The notes beneath the pieces were generated by a model. The model did no database searches. It had not been told where the DNA came from and saw nothing but the letters and a program-made list of their open reading frames with translations. A stretch of DNA of 64,000 nucleotides. Source: Flavobacterium sp. LC2016-12. GTDB lineage: Bacteria; Bacteroidota; Bacteroidia; Flavobacteriales; Flavobacteriaceae. Each line of letters begins with the position of its first letter. The stretch's first letter is position 1. Both the position numbers and the translations under genes were made by a program. The stretch is taken from assembly GCF_015351595.1 (NCBI RefSeq), contig NZ_JADKPT010000004.1, positions 62,001-126,000 of the forward strand. The letters are read 5' to 3'. This document shows, piece by piece, positions 41,424 to 50,948 of the stretch.

Positions 41424-41891
41424 ATGAAAACAGAAAATAACAAATTCGCAAAAGCCGAAATGCTTATTAGAAAACCTGTTTCAGAAGTTTTTCAGGCTTT
41501 TACTGATCCGGAAATCACAAGCAAATTTTGGTTTACAAAAGGCTCAGGCAAATTAAAGCAGGATAAAAAAACAGAATGGACCTGGGAAATGTATGGTTTT
41601 TCATTAACCGTCACGACCCATGTTTTACAGGAAAATAAAAAAATTGTAATTGAATGGGGAACTCCTGAAGAAAACACTTTGGTAGAATGGGTTTTCACGC
41701 CATTAAACGAAAATGAAACCTTTGTTAGCATAACAAATTCAGGTTTTAAAGGAGATACAGATAAAATAATTGATCAGGTTCGTAATTCTACCGAAGGCTT
41801 TACTTTGGTTTTAGCTGGAGCAAAAGCCTATTTAGAACATCATATTTTATTAAATTTAGTTTTGGACAGGTTTCCTAAAGGATTAGCTTAA
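41424..41891 (+). CDS. SRPBCC/AHSA1-family protein
   Basis: The 155-residue protein has the SRPBCC pattern KAEMLIRKPVSEVFQAFTDP, ITSKFWFTKGSGKL, VIEWGTPEENTLVEWVFTPL and a C-terminal helix with the TEGFTLVLAGAKAYLEH block. Ligand unknown. Its start codon lies 6 bases after a ten-copy heptamer repeat. Confidence 0.85.
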   Translation: MKTENNKFAKAEMLIRKPVSEVFQAFTDPEITSKFWFTKGSGKLKQDKKTEWTWEMYGFSLTVTTHVLQENKKIVIEWGTPEENTLVEWVFTPLNENETFVSITNSGFKGDTDKIIDQVRNSTEGFTLVLAGAKAYLEHHILLNLVLDRFPKGLA

Positions 41892-42004
41892 AAGTTAATT
41901 TTGTTTCAGGTTTTAAGTTTCAAGTTCTACAGCAACTTGAAACCTGACCCGAGGCTGAAAGCCGAATTGGCGAAGCAAACTTGGAACTTTTTAAAACAAA
42001 AATT

Positions 42005-42373
42005 ATGGAGACTAAAAAACCTATAACCATAGACGAATACATTGGTGGATTTCCGAATGATGTTCAGGAAATTTTAGAAAAAGTTCGAATGACGATTCAA
42101 AAAGCAGCTCCGGATGCTACCGAGAAAATCAGTTATTCGATGCCAGCTTTTGAGCAAAATGGGATTGTGGTTTATTTTGCTGCTTTTAAAAATCATATTG
42201 GTTTGTATGCCTTACCAAGTGGTCATGAAGCTTTTCAGGAAGAACTTTCAAAATATAAATCCGGGAAAGGCTCTGTTCAGTTTCCCTTGAATCAGCCTAT
42301 GCCATTTGAACTGATTACCAAGATTGTAAAATTTAGAGTGAAAGAAAATCTTGAAAAAGTCAAAAAGAAATAA
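42005..42373 (+). CDS. DUF1801/YdhG-type protein
   Basis: The 122-residue protein is a classic DUF1801 member: TIDEYIGGFPNDVQEILEKVR, AAPDATEKISYSMPAFEQNGI, VVYFAAFKNHIGLYALP and KGSVQFPLNQPMPFELI. Related proteins were proposed as iron chaperones in Bacillus. A TTG 8 codons upstream is in frame, but METKKPITIDEY is the natural start. Third DUF1801 copy in the window. Confidence 0.88.
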   Translation: METKKPITIDEYIGGFPNDVQEILEKVRMTIQKAAPDATEKISYSMPAFEQNGIVVYFAAFKNHIGLYALPSGHEAFQEELSKYKSGKGSVQFPLNQPMPFELITKIVKFRVKENLEKVKKK

Positions 42374-42436
42374 AATCCTTTCCATTTTCTTTTCTATATT
42401 GGGTACATTATTCACAACTGAATTAAACCATTTTCT

Positions 42437-43333
42437 ATGAAACAATTGCAATTCTGCTTTATAGCTATTATATTTTTTACAAGCCATTTTATTTTTGCAC
42501 AAGATGAGGCTGCAATAGAAAAAGAAATCATTGAATTACGTAAACCTTTTAAAGTTAAGCACGATTCAATTATGAAATCTTATAATGAAAATGAATTATT
42601 GGTTAAAACTGAGAAGGATTCAGTTAAACGAAATCAGCTGATTCTCAAAGGCGATTCTATATACAATCATGTTGACAAAAATTATATCGATGAATTAAAA
42701 GTTGAGTTAAAATTTGCAAAGGCACATCCAAACTCCATGCAAAGCTTACAAATGATCAAACTCAGAGTAAACCGGTTTGAAGGCATAAACTTTTACGATA
42801 GTTTCGTTGAAGTCTTTCAAAATTTTTCTCCTGAAATCAAAAACTCTGAAACTGGAAAACAAATGGCTGAAAAACTCAATAATATCAACCAAAACAAAGT
42901 TGGAAATCCTGCGCCAAAATTCATTTTAAAAGATGTAAAGGGTAAAACCGTTTCTTTAGATGACTTTAAAGGCAAATATGTTTTAATTGACTTTTGGGCC
43001 AGCTGGTGTGCTCCATGTCGGGAAGAACTTCCGTTCATTAAAGAATTATATTCAAAATACCACCAAAAAGGATTTGAGATCATTAGTATTACCAAAGATG
43101 AAAAATCAGATCTATGGAAAAAGGCTATTGCAAAAGAAAAAATAGAATCCTGGACTCATTTTTCCTTAAAAGAAAATCAAACTGATATTGATATAAAATA
43201 TGCCGTTACGGGTATTCCACATAAAGTTTTGATTGATAAAAACGGAATTATAATTGGAAAATGGAAAGGCAATCGTGAGGTTAACAAAAATGAAATAGAC
43301 CAGCTTTTCAAATCTATTTTTGAAGCTGAATAA
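42437..43333 (+). CDS. Secreted TlpA-type thiol-disulfide oxidoreductase
   Basis: The 298-residue protein has a signal peptide (cleavage near IFAQ, residue 22), a helical N-terminal half (residues 25-150) and a C-terminal AhpC/TSA thioredoxin domain: VGNPAPKFILKDVKGK, then the redox motif WCAPC (Cys191, Cys194) and GIPHKVLIDKNG with the cis-proline. It should act in periplasmic disulfide reduction or redox maintenance. Monocistronic or grouped with the gene 8 bases downstream. Confidence 0.9.
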   Translation: MKQLQFCFIAIIFFTSHFIFAQDEAAIEKEIIELRKPFKVKHDSIMKSYNENELLVKTEKDSVKRNQLILKGDSIYNHVDKNYIDELKVELKFAKAHPNSMQSLQMIKLRVNRFEGINFYDSFVEVFQNFSPEIKNSETGKQMAEKLNNINQNKVGNPAPKFILKDVKGKTVSLDDFKGKYVLIDFWASWCAPCREELPFIKELYSKYHQKGFEIISITKDEKSDLWKKAIAKEKIESWTHFSLKENQTDIDIKYAVTGIPHKVLIDKNGIIIGKWKGNREVNKNEIDQLFKSIFEAE

Positions 43334-43341
43334 TTTTTTAG

Positions 43342-44022
43342 ATGAATTTACAAGAACATTATAACCAGCTTTATAAAAAATCTTCAAAAGCTATTTTGGA
43401 AGGAAATTATAAAGTTGATCACCAAATTAATGACGCATCGGATTCCCGATTCGGAGTAACTTTATTGATTCGTCCAAGCGATGAAATTAAAGCTCAAATT
43501 CAGTTGTTTTTAGATAAACTGAGAGAAGTAGATTCCCAACAATACTATTATCCTAATTCAGACATTCATATTACGGTAATGTCGATTATTTCTTGTTATG
43601 AAGGTTTCACTTTGGATAAGATAAGGATTGAAGAATATATCGAAATCATTCAAAAAAGTTTACTTGAGGTAGATGAAATTAAAATCGAATTTAAAGGCGT
43701 TACGGCTTCAACTTCTGCAATAATGATTCAGGGTTTTCCAACGGATGAATCTTTAAATAATTTAAGGGATAAATTGCGTGAGAATTTCAAAAAATCAATT
43801 TTACAGCAAAGCATCGACAGCCGTTATGCCATCGCAACTGCACATTCAACGGTTCTGAGATTTCAGGAAAAACTAGAAAATCCAGAGAAACTAATGGCTG
43901 TTGTAGAAAAATTTCGAGATTACGATTTTGGAGAATTTACAGTTGATAAACTCGAATTAGTTTATAATGATTGGTATCAGCGCAAAAGCAATACTATTGA
44001 TCTTGCTGATTTCTATTTATAG
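43342..44022 (+). CDS. 2H phosphoesterase / 2'-5' RNA ligase-like protein
   Basis: The 226-residue protein has the paired H-x-T motifs of the 2H phosphoesterase superfamily: HIT at 76-78 and HST at 168-170. Members hydrolyse cyclic nucleotides or ligate RNA 2'-5'. It starts 8 bases after the TlpA gene and ends 6 bases before a convergent gene. Substrate unknown. Confidence 0.83.
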   Translation: MNLQEHYNQLYKKSSKAILEGNYKVDHQINDASDSRFGVTLLIRPSDEIKAQIQLFLDKLREVDSQQYYYPNSDIHITVMSIISCYEGFTLDKIRIEEYIEIIQKSLLEVDEIKIEFKGVTASTSAIMIQGFPTDESLNNLRDKLRENFKKSILQQSIDSRYAIATAHSTVLRFQEKLENPEKLMAVVEKFRDYDFGEFTVDKLELVYNDWYQRKSNTIDLADFYL

Positions 44023-44028
44023 TTTTTT

Positions 44029-44388
44029 TTACTTAAACTTCCCAAAATGCCATAATACACCCGAAGGATCGTGTAAAAAACATTCGCTTCCCCAATCTAA
44101 ATGACGCGCTGGAGTTAATTTTACTCCATATTTTTCTGTTAGGTTTAAAGCCAAAAGCTCTCTATAATAACGATCGACATCATCAACTTCTAAAAAAATC
44201 ATGGTGTTTTCAATCCATTCTTTTGCATAATAATCCTGAAGATAAAAAGCGATTTCTCCTGTCTTGAAGACAGAAAATTTGGGATCTAAAATCACTTCTT
44301 CGAAACCTAAATCTTTATAAAAACTTCTGGAGATTTGAAAATCTTTGGCACCTACGAATGGTCTTATTGATTGAACTTTGTGTTGCAT
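44029..44388 (-). CDS. Glyoxalase/bleomycin-resistance superfamily protein
   Basis: The 119-residue protein is a single VOC domain: VQSIRPFVGAKDFQISRSFY, LGFEEVILDPKFSVFKTGEIAFYLQD, MIFLEVDDVDRYYREL and CFLHDPSGVLWHFGKF. A metal ligand Glu or His pattern is only partly visible, so activity is not certain. It lies 12 bases after the DUF2625 gene on the same strand and is probably co-transcribed. Confidence 0.85.
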   Translation of the reverse strand: MQHKVQSIRPFVGAKDFQISRSFYKDLGFEEVILDPKFSVFKTGEIAFYLQDYYAKEWIENTMIFLEVDDVDRYYRELLALNLTEKYGVKLTPARHLDWGSECFLHDPSGVLWHFGKFK

Positions 44389-44400
44389 TTTGCTTCTTTA

Positions 44401-45141
44401 TTACTCAAAACCTAATTGTTTTCGCAAATCTAAATTGAAACTATATTGTTCCTGAACTGAAATTACTTTTCTCGAGCATTTGTTAATATCACTGCCTTCG
44501 ACGGTCCATAAAAACGGATAAAAATTAAAAACTTCATCTCCTTTTAATTTAGAAACGTCATCTCTCCATCCGTTCCATCTGTTGCCTTCATAAAATTTAT
44601 CCAAATCATTATTAAAGCAAAAACCTAGAAATTCAGAGTAAGTAATATCAAGAGGTTCAAATTCAAGATTATCCGGAGAAAAATAATAAATTTTGCCTAA
44701 ATCTTTTCCCAGTCCGCCTCCGTTTAAAAGATAAAAACCGCCAATTGCATCATCTGCAATTAATAAAAAAGAAGGATTTTCTCCTAGTTCTTTATAGGAT
44801 TTTCCCTTATTCCAATCCGGAAGTGTACGATTAAATCTTAAATTGCCTGAACCCAAAATTCGAATCCAGCCATCATCAATTAAAAGACCGCCTGTCATAA
44901 AAACAATTGCCCCCATCGACGAATGTGTCGAAACCTGAACTTTATATAATGTTTCTTTTGCTTTAATATCCTCTACAGGCAAAACTTCAACCTTGTTTTT
45001 TGCCGTTTTAATCCAACCTTCAACAGTTGTCCAAGCCGGATCTTTTTTATCTATAAGTTCTTCAGCACTTTTCATTTTGTTTTGTGCAGTTGCAATAAAA
45101 GTTATAAATATAAATGCAAGTAATAAGAAACTTTTTGTCAT
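44401..45141 (-). CDS. Secreted DUF2625 protein
   Basis: The 246-residue protein has a signal peptide (cleavage near ATAQ, residue 19) followed by the DUF2625 pattern: SAEELIDKKDPAWTTVEGWI, KVQVSTHSSMGAIVFMTGGLLIDDGWIRILG, LLIADDAIGGFYLLNGG and EFLGFCFNNDLDKFYEG. Function unknown. Upstream of the VOC gene, downstream of the antiporter gene with only 19 bases between, so a three-gene minus-strand operon is possible. Confidence 0.85.
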   Translation of the reverse strand: MTKSFLLLAFIFITFIATAQNKMKSAEELIDKKDPAWTTVEGWIKTAKNKVEVLPVEDIKAKETLYKVQVSTHSSMGAIVFMTGGLLIDDGWIRILGSGNLRFNRTLPDWNKGKSYKELGENPSFLLIADDAIGGFYLLNGGGLGKDLGKIYYFSPDNLEFEPLDITYSEFLGFCFNNDLDKFYEGNRWNGWRDDVSKLKGDEVFNFYPFLWTVEGSDINKCSRKVISVQEQYSFNLDLRKQLGFE

Positions 45142-45160
45142 TTGTTCTATTATCTATTTT

Positions 45161-47308
45161 CTAACTCTTCTTCAAAATATTCCCCAAACCTCGACCAATC
45201 TGTTCAATTGCTTCAAGACCTTTGGTTAATGGTGTCGCAGTAAAATCTTCATAAGCATCCATAGAAGTTACTTTGTTATCGTCTTGCGGATACACCAAAA
45301 TCAGGTTATTTTCGCTAAATGATTTTTCGAATTTCTGAGGTAATTTATCAAAAATGGATTGGTACGATACAGAACCTTTTCTTGATAAATTGAAAACAAT
45401 CAAATCGGTTGATTTAATTTCATCTGAGATTGCATCGAAATCATCCCAGTCTAAAATACTTTTGAAACCTAATTTGGCATTCAGTTTCAAATAATTGGCA
45501 ATTTGCTGAATTGACTGATGCGTTTTATATTCGGCATAAATCACAATCGGAATACTTAATTCCTGTGATAAGCGACAGATTTTCTGAATCAGAAGTTGAA
45601 ATCCTACTCCTCTTTCAGAGAAAGGCGGACAAATGAAAACTAACCTTTTTTCTTCTATAAAGTTTCTTTCGAAACGACAGATAAACAAACTTTTATCAAC
45701 GTTATTAATAATTGAATCTACGTTTTCACCAAAAATTTTATCTAAGAAACCCGTTTTTCGCGGCCAGCCCACAATCACAATATCCGACATTATTTCTTTT
45801 GAAGTTCTTGCAATTCCACTCGCAGGATTATGGTCAATTCGGGCAATTGTGTTTATTTTTACTTCTGATGCCGAACCCTGGATCACGAATTTATCAACTG
45901 CTTTTCGGTATCTTAAAATATTTTTTTCAGCCTGATCGTTATTCGGAACAATTGTCAATAAAGTAACGGGATTCGATGATTTTTTATCTTTGATCAAAAG
46001 CGCAAAATCTAATAAACTTGATGTTGCAGAGGTTTTCGCCAACGGAATCAAAATATGTTCATCTAAAATTTGATCTTGATGAGCATCTTCATGAGAAACT
46101 TCTTCTTCGCAAATGGCAATTTTTTTCGCTGCTTTTTCTGTAGCAAAAGAAGCTACGATACAGGTAATTAAAATCAAGATAATCGTTCCGTTTAGGATAT
46201 TTTCATCTAATATTTTAGCTTTATACCCCACTAAAATAACGGCTAAAGTAGCTGCGGCATGCGCACTGCTTAAACCAAAGATAAGTTGTCTTTCAGTTTT
46301 GGTATATTTAAAAACGATCTGGGTAAAAAAGGCAGCAAACCATTTTCCGAAAATGGCTACAACACTCAATGTTCCGGCTACGATTAACGCTGTTGGGCCA
46401 CTTAAAATCACACTAATATCAACTAACATTCCCACAGAAATCAGGAAAAACGGAATAAACAATGAATTCCCAATAAACTCAATTCTATTCATCAATGCCG
46501 ATGATTGCGGAATTAAAGGATTCAGGGCCAAACCGGCAACGAATGCACCAATAATAGGTTCTACTCCTGCTACTTGTGCTAAAAATGCTGCAAAGAAAAC
46601 GACAGAAAGCACAAAAATATAATGGGCATGTTTTTCACTTTCAAGTTTCTTAAAAAACCATTTCGCAATTCTTGGAATAACCAAAAACATAATAGCAGAA
46701 AAAATAATCAACGAAGCAGTTAGTTTTAACCAAAAAGCCTGATTCAGATTTCCTTCACTACTTCCCATAATAACAGCCAAAATAATCAGAACGGCAGTGT
46801 CGGTCAAAATAGTTCCTCCCACTGTAATGGCAACTGCCTGATTTTTTGCAATTCCCAGTTTACTCACAATTGGATATGCAACCAAAGTATGCGTTGCAAA
46901 CATACTTGCTGTTAAAAAACTGGCATTAAAATCATATTTTAAAAGGTAAAAACAAACGGGAAAACCAATAGAAAGGGGGAAAATAAAAGTAAAAAAACCG
47001 AATAATAAACTCTTATTCTTGTTGGCTTTAAACTCATTCATATCGAGTTCTAAACCTGCAATAAACATTATATAAAGCAGTCCAATAGTTGAGAATAAAT
47101 CTACTGCCGAATTTTTAGCCAGAATATTAAGTCCGTGAGGGCCAATAATTACTCCTGAAATAATCAAACCTATAATTCCGGGAATATTAATTTTCTTAAG
47201 TAAAATTGGCGATAATAAAATGATGAAAAGTATTAATGAAAAAATCAATACTGGATTGCTAAGTGGCAGTTCAAACTCTTCTAATAAATTCCTGAAAAAT
47301 TCTATCAT
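45161..47308 (-). CDS. Kef-type cation:proton antiporter with C-terminal USP-like region
   Basis: The 715-residue protein has an N-terminal CPA2 Na+/H+ exchanger domain with about 12 helices (residues ~15-395; GIIGLIISGVIIGPHGLN, IGLLYIMFIAGLELDMNEFK, HTLVAYPIVSKLGI, LTDTAVLIILA) and a C-terminal soluble region of about 300 residues with two universal-stress-like Rossmann units (IPLAKTSATSSLLDFALL; VFICPPFSERGVGFQLLI). This architecture is common in Bacteroidota. It should exchange K+ or Na+ for protons. Confidence 0.9.
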   Translation of the reverse strand: MIEFFRNLLEEFELPLSNPVLIFSLILFIILLSPILLKKINIPGIIGLIISGVIIGPHGLNILAKNSAVDLFSTIGLLYIMFIAGLELDMNEFKANKNKSLLFGFFTFIFPLSIGFPVCFYLLKYDFNASFLTASMFATHTLVAYPIVSKLGIAKNQAVAITVGGTILTDTAVLIILAVIMGSSEGNLNQAFWLKLTASLIIFSAIMFLVIPRIAKWFFKKLESEKHAHYIFVLSVVFFAAFLAQVAGVEPIIGAFVAGLALNPLIPQSSALMNRIEFIGNSLFIPFFLISVGMLVDISVILSGPTALIVAGTLSVVAIFGKWFAAFFTQIVFKYTKTERQLIFGLSSAHAAATLAVILVGYKAKILDENILNGTIILILITCIVASFATEKAAKKIAICEEEVSHEDAHQDQILDEHILIPLAKTSATSSLLDFALLIKDKKSSNPVTLLTIVPNNDQAEKNILRYRKAVDKFVIQGSASEVKINTIARIDHNPASGIARTSKEIMSDIVIVGWPRKTGFLDKIFGENVDSIINNVDKSLFICRFERNFIEEKRLVFICPPFSERGVGFQLLIQKICRLSQELSIPIVIYAEYKTHQSIQQIANYLKLNAKLGFKSILDWDDFDAISDEIKSTDLIVFNLSRKGSVSYQSIFDKLPQKFEKSFSENNLILVYPQDDNKVTSMDAYEDFTATPLTKGLEAIEQIGRGLGNILKKS

Positions 47309-47627
47309 AATGTGGTTTTAGCTCCTGTGTGGTATATAAATTGTCTTAAAAAAGACATTTTCAGCATTCAGACAAAATACCCAAAGTTGCAGTTTATTTC
47401 GATTATTAAAAACTAAAAAAATCAGTCTTTTCTAGTAATAGCTATTTACAAAAATACCTAAAAAAATCCCGAACTTTTTATGAAAGACCGATATTAAGTA
47501 ATTAAATTTACTTCTTTGCCAAATTATTAATATTTAATATTTATTTTAACAAAACTGCAACATTAACAATCAAAAATAAATCATCATTGCATTATTCAAT
47601 TATCTTTGTCTTAATAAAAATTGTACA
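47309..47627. other. 319-base divergent intergenic region
   Basis: AT-rich sequence between the antiporter (minus) and sdaA (plus) genes. It contains a short inverted repeat (AAGTAA and TTACTT, 47496-47513) and, at 47601-47608, TATCTTTG, a -7 match 20 bases before the sdaA ATG. No gene or clear structured element seen. Confidence 0.55.
47601..47608 (+). promoter_or_regulatory. -7 element before sdaA
   Basis: TATCTTTG matches the TAnnTTTG consensus. No good -33 TTG at 17-20 bases; a TTG lies 11 bases upstream. Confidence 0.45.
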
Positions 47628-49055
47628 ATGGAAGAATGTATCTCTGTTTTTGATATGCTTAAAATTGGCGTTGGCCCTTCAAGTTCACATACTTTGGGAC
47701 CGTGGCGCGCTGCTGAACGTTTTTTAGAAGAGTTAAAAAACGAATCTATTTTGGAACAAGTTACCAGAGTCAAGGTTGATCTATATGGCTCACTTTCCTT
47801 AACTGGCAAAGGTCACGCTACTGATTTGGCCGTTATGCTTGGTTTAAGTGGCCAGGACCCTGAATATATTCCGGTAGACAATATTGCAGGGATTATTAAA
47901 ACGATCGAAACCAAAAATGAAATCATTTTAGGGAATCAGATTACGATTCCGTTTTATTTTCTTCAGGATATTGTTTTCAACAAAGATTTTCTTCCTTTTC
48001 ATGCTAACGGATTAAAATTCACTGCCTACAAAGCCGATGATTCTGAATATGAATCAATATTTTACTCTATTGGAGGAGGTTTTGTAGTTAAAGAAGAACG
48101 TACCAATGCCAAGATCAAAGAAGAGATTAAATGCGCTTTCCCCTTCCCGATTCAAAATGCTGTTGAGCTTTTAAATTATACGGTTTCAGAAAACAAATCA
48201 ATCTCAGAGATTGTTTATGAAAACGAAAAATCGATGCGTCCGGAAGAAGAAATTCACTCTGAATTAATGCGCATCTGGAATACGATGTTAGAGTGCATGT
48301 ATATTGGATGCCATACAGGAGGAATTCTTCCTGGCGGACTACATGTTCGCCGAAGAGCTTTTGATATGCATCAGAATTTAATTGGTCTGGCCAATTATGA
48401 TAATCCACAATCCTGGCTGGAAGAAATTAGAAAAACCGAAGTTAAATTCCGCCAGATTTTAAAATGGGTTAGCTGTTTTGCACTTGCTGTGAATGAAGTA
48501 AATGCGTCTTTAGGCCGTGTTGTTACTGCCCCAACTAATGGAAGCGCTGGTGTAATTCCGGCTGTTTTAATGTATTATTTGGTAATTGAAAACCATAATG
48601 CCGGAGAAAAAGAAATCAAACAATTTTTGATGGTTGCCGGAGAAATTGGAAGTATCTTCAAAAAAGGATCAACTATTTCTGCTGCAATGGGTGGTTGTCA
48701 GGCCGAAATTGGTGTTTCGTCATCAATGGCAGCGGCGGCACTTTGCGAATTAATGGGCGGAAGTCCTGCTCAGGTATTGATGGCTGCCGAAATTGCCATG
48801 GAACATCATCTTGGTTTAACCTGCGACCCAATTGGTGGTTTAGTTCAGATTCCGTGTATTGAAAGAAATACTATGGGCGCTATAAAAGCCATAAATGCTG
48901 CCGAATTGGCTTTAGAAACTGATTCAAAAAATGCAAAAGTACCTTTGGATAAAGTAATTAACACCATGTGGCAAACTGCAAAAGACATGAATTCCAAATA
49001 CAAGGAAACTTCTGAAGGCGGATTGGCAATTGCGGTTAATATGGCTGATTGTTAG
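47628..49055 (+). CDS. sdaA: L-serine ammonia-lyase, single-chain iron-sulfur type
   Basis: The 475-residue enzyme converts L-serine to pyruvate and ammonia with a 4Fe-4S cluster. The N-terminal beta domain ([29 protein letters not shown]) and catalytic alpha domain are fused. The three cluster cysteines are Cys357 (MGGCQAEIG), Cys399 (LTCDPIGG) and Cys410 (IPCIERN), with spacings 42 and 11 that match the characterised Legionella enzyme. [12 protein letters not shown] is the other hallmark. Monocistronic or with panB 95 bases downstream. Confidence 0.95.
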   Translation: MEECISVFDMLKIGVGPSSSHTLGPWRAAERFLEELKNESILEQVTRVKVDLYGSLSLTGKGHATDLAVMLGLSGQDPEYIPVDNIAGIIKTIETKNEIILGNQITIPFYFLQDIVFNKDFLPFHANGLKFTAYKADDSEYESIFYSIGGGFVVKEERTNAKIKEEIKCAFPFPIQNAVELLNYTVSENKSISEIVYENEKSMRPEEEIHSELMRIWNTMLECMYIGCHTGGILPGGLHVRRRAFDMHQNLIGLANYDNPQSWLEEIRKTEVKFRQILKWVSCFALAVNEVNASLGRVVTAPTNGSAGVIPAVLMYYLVIENHNAGEKEIKQFLMVAGEIGSIFKKGSTISAAMGGCQAEIGVSSSMAAAALCELMGGSPAQVLMAAEIAMEHHLGLTCDPIGGLVQIPCIERNTMGAIKAINAAELALETDSKNAKVPLDKVINTMWQTAKDMNSKYKETSEGGLAIAVNMADC

Positions 49056-49075
49056 AATATAATTACTTAATTTTG
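49049..49075 (+). promoter_or_regulatory. Promoter of panB
   Basis: TTG (49049-49051, overlapping the end of sdaA) and TAATTTTG (49068-49075, followed by C) are 16 bases apart. The transcript would have a leader of about 70 bases before the ATG at 49151. Confidence 0.6.
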
Positions 49076-49150
49076 CAGTCAAAAAAATTTCGTTTTAAAA
49101 GTATATTCTGCTTTTAAAACTATTCAAAAAAACTAAAACTTACTTATATA

Positions 49151-49969
49151 ATGTCAGTTGCTAAAAAAGATTATAAAAGAATCACTACCAAATCATTAAT
49201 CGAAATGAAAAGCAATGGAGAAAAAATCTCTATGCTTACTGCGTATGATTACACAATGGCTAAAATTGTTGATACCGCAGGAGTCGATGTGATTTTAGTG
49301 GGAGATTCTGCATCAAACGTTATGGCTGGTCACGAAACAACTTTGCCTATTACTTTAGATCAAATGATATACCACGCTTCATCTGTTGTTCGTGCTGTCG
49401 AAAGAGCATTGGTTGTAGTCGATTTACCTTTTGGAAGTTACCAATCAGATCCAAAAGAAGCTTTGCGTTCTGCAATCAGAATCATGAAAGAAAGCGGCGG
49501 ACATGCTGTAAAATTAGAAGGTGGAAAAGAAATTAAAGAATCAATCAAAAAAATATTAAACGCGGGAATTCCGGTAATGGGACACTTGGGGTTAACACCA
49601 CAATCTATCTATAAATTCGGGACTTACAGCGTTCGTGCAAAAGAAGATGAAGAGGCTGAAAAATTGATTGAAGATGCCAAAATGCTTGAAAAAATAGGTT
49701 GTTTCGGAGTAGTTCTCGAAAAAATTCCAGCTGATTTAGCAAAAAAAGTTGCAGAGAGTATTTCAATTCCGGTTATTGGTATTGGAGCGGGTGGCGCCGT
49801 TGACGGTCAGGTTTTAGTTATTCATGATATGTTAGGAATGAACAATGAATTCAGCCCAAGATTTTTACGTCGTTATTTAAATTTATACGAACAAATGACT
49901 ACAGCAATTGGTCAATATGCGGCTGATGTTAAGTCTAGTGATTTTCCAAACGAGAAGGAACAGTATTAA
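49151..49969 (+). CDS. panB: 3-methyl-2-oxobutanoate hydroxymethyltransferase
   Basis: The 272-residue enzyme makes ketopantoate from 2-oxoisovalerate and methylene-tetrahydrofolate, the first committed step of pantothenate synthesis. Family blocks: [61 protein letters not shown] and [10 protein letters not shown] with the catalytic Glu in [11 protein letters not shown]. Length is normal. No panC/panD gene adjacent. Confidence 0.96.
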   Translation: MSVAKKDYKRITTKSLIEMKSNGEKISMLTAYDYTMAKIVDTAGVDVILVGDSASNVMAGHETTLPITLDQMIYHASSVVRAVERALVVVDLPFGSYQSDPKEALRSAIRIMKESGGHAVKLEGGKEIKESIKKILNAGIPVMGHLGLTPQSIYKFGTYSVRAKEDEEAEKLIEDAKMLEKIGCFGVVLEKIPADLAKKVAESISIPVIGIGAGGAVDGQVLVIHDMLGMNNEFSPRFLRRYLNLYEQMTTAIGQYAADVKSSDFPNEKEQY

Positions 49970-49975
49970 TTTTTA

Positions 49976-50057
49976 AGGTACTAAGGTTCTAAGTTGCTAA
50001 GATTCTAAGGTTCCTTTTTTAGGTACAAAGGTTCAAAGCAACAAAGGTTCAAAGGTT
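49976..50057. repeat. Octamer-period repeat tract
   Basis: Two blocks after panB: AAGGTACTAAGGTTCTAAG... (CTAAGGTN units) and AGGTACAAAGGTTCAAAG... (CAAAGGTN units), both with a period of 8, the same two unit types as at 18100-18176. Confidence 0.7.
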
Positions 50058-50070
50058 TTAAAATGAATAG

Positions 50071-50097
50071 CCTCCAGCTTTAGCTGGAGGATTTTTT
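50071..50097 (+). terminator. Terminator after panB
   Basis: CCTCCAGC (50071-50078), loop TTTA, GCTGGAGG (50083-50090), followed by ATTTTTT. Strong GC stem with a short loop. Confidence 0.85.
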
Positions 50098-50182
50098 ATT
50101 CACATAAAAAGGCTATAGCCGAATTCTTTCAATCCAAAATCTAAGAAGTCTAAGTAAGTCTAAAAATCTAAGCAAGTCTAAA

Positions 50183-50872
50183 ATGAAAATAATTTCAGAT
50201 AAAAATAATCTCCAAATTTTACACGAAGACAATCACATCATTGTGGTAAACAAACGTGTGGGTGATATTGTGCAAGGCGATAAAACGGGAGACAAACCTT
50301 TATCTGATGTTGTTAAAGAATATATCAAAGACAAATACAACAAACCTGGTGATGTATTTTTGGGTGTAATTCATCGTTTGGATCGACCTACAACCGGAAT
50401 TGTTGTTTTTGCCCGAACAAGTAAGGCTTTGACACGAATGAACGAAATGTTCAGCAATCGTGAAACGCAAAAAACCTATTGGGCAGTTGTGAAAAATAAA
50501 CCTCAAGAAGCAACTGCCAAATTGGTTCATTTCTTAAAAAGAAATGAAAAAAATAATACTTCAAAAGCACATTTAAAAGAAGTTCCTGATAGTAAAATTG
50601 CCAGTTTAGATTATACTGTTTTCAAAGAACTTCAAAATTATGTCGCTTTAGAAATTAATCTTCACACAGGTCGTCATCATCAAATTCGGGCACAATTAGC
50701 GGCTATTGGATCACCAATTAAAGGGGATTTGAAATATGGTTTTGACCGAAGCAATCCCGATGGAGGCATTCATCTACATGCCAGAAAACTTGTTTTTATT
50801 CATCCGGTCTCCAAAGAAAACATAACAATTATTGCACCTACTCCCGATGAAACCATTTGGAATGCGTTGTGA
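50183..50872 (+). CDS. RluA-family pseudouridine synthase
   Basis: The 229-residue protein has the RluA catalytic motif HRLDRPTTG with Asp67, plus GRHHQIRAQLA and IHLHARKLVFIHP. The start is LQILHEDNHIIVVNK without an S4 RNA-binding domain, so it is a short-form member acting on rRNA or tRNA. Exact target not assigned. Confidence 0.92.
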   Translation: MKIISDKNNLQILHEDNHIIVVNKRVGDIVQGDKTGDKPLSDVVKEYIKDKYNKPGDVFLGVIHRLDRPTTGIVVFARTSKALTRMNEMFSNRETQKTYWAVVKNKPQEATAKLVHFLKRNEKNNTSKAHLKEVPDSKIASLDYTVFKELQNYVALEINLHTGRHHQIRAQLAAIGSPIKGDLKYGFDRSNPDGGIHLHARKLVFIHPVSKENITIIAPTPDETIWNAL

Positions 50873-50948
50873 TTTTATGATTTAATTGTTACTTTTTTAA
50901 ATTTTATCGATTAACTTGCATAGAGTAAAAAAACAAGTTGATCAAAAA

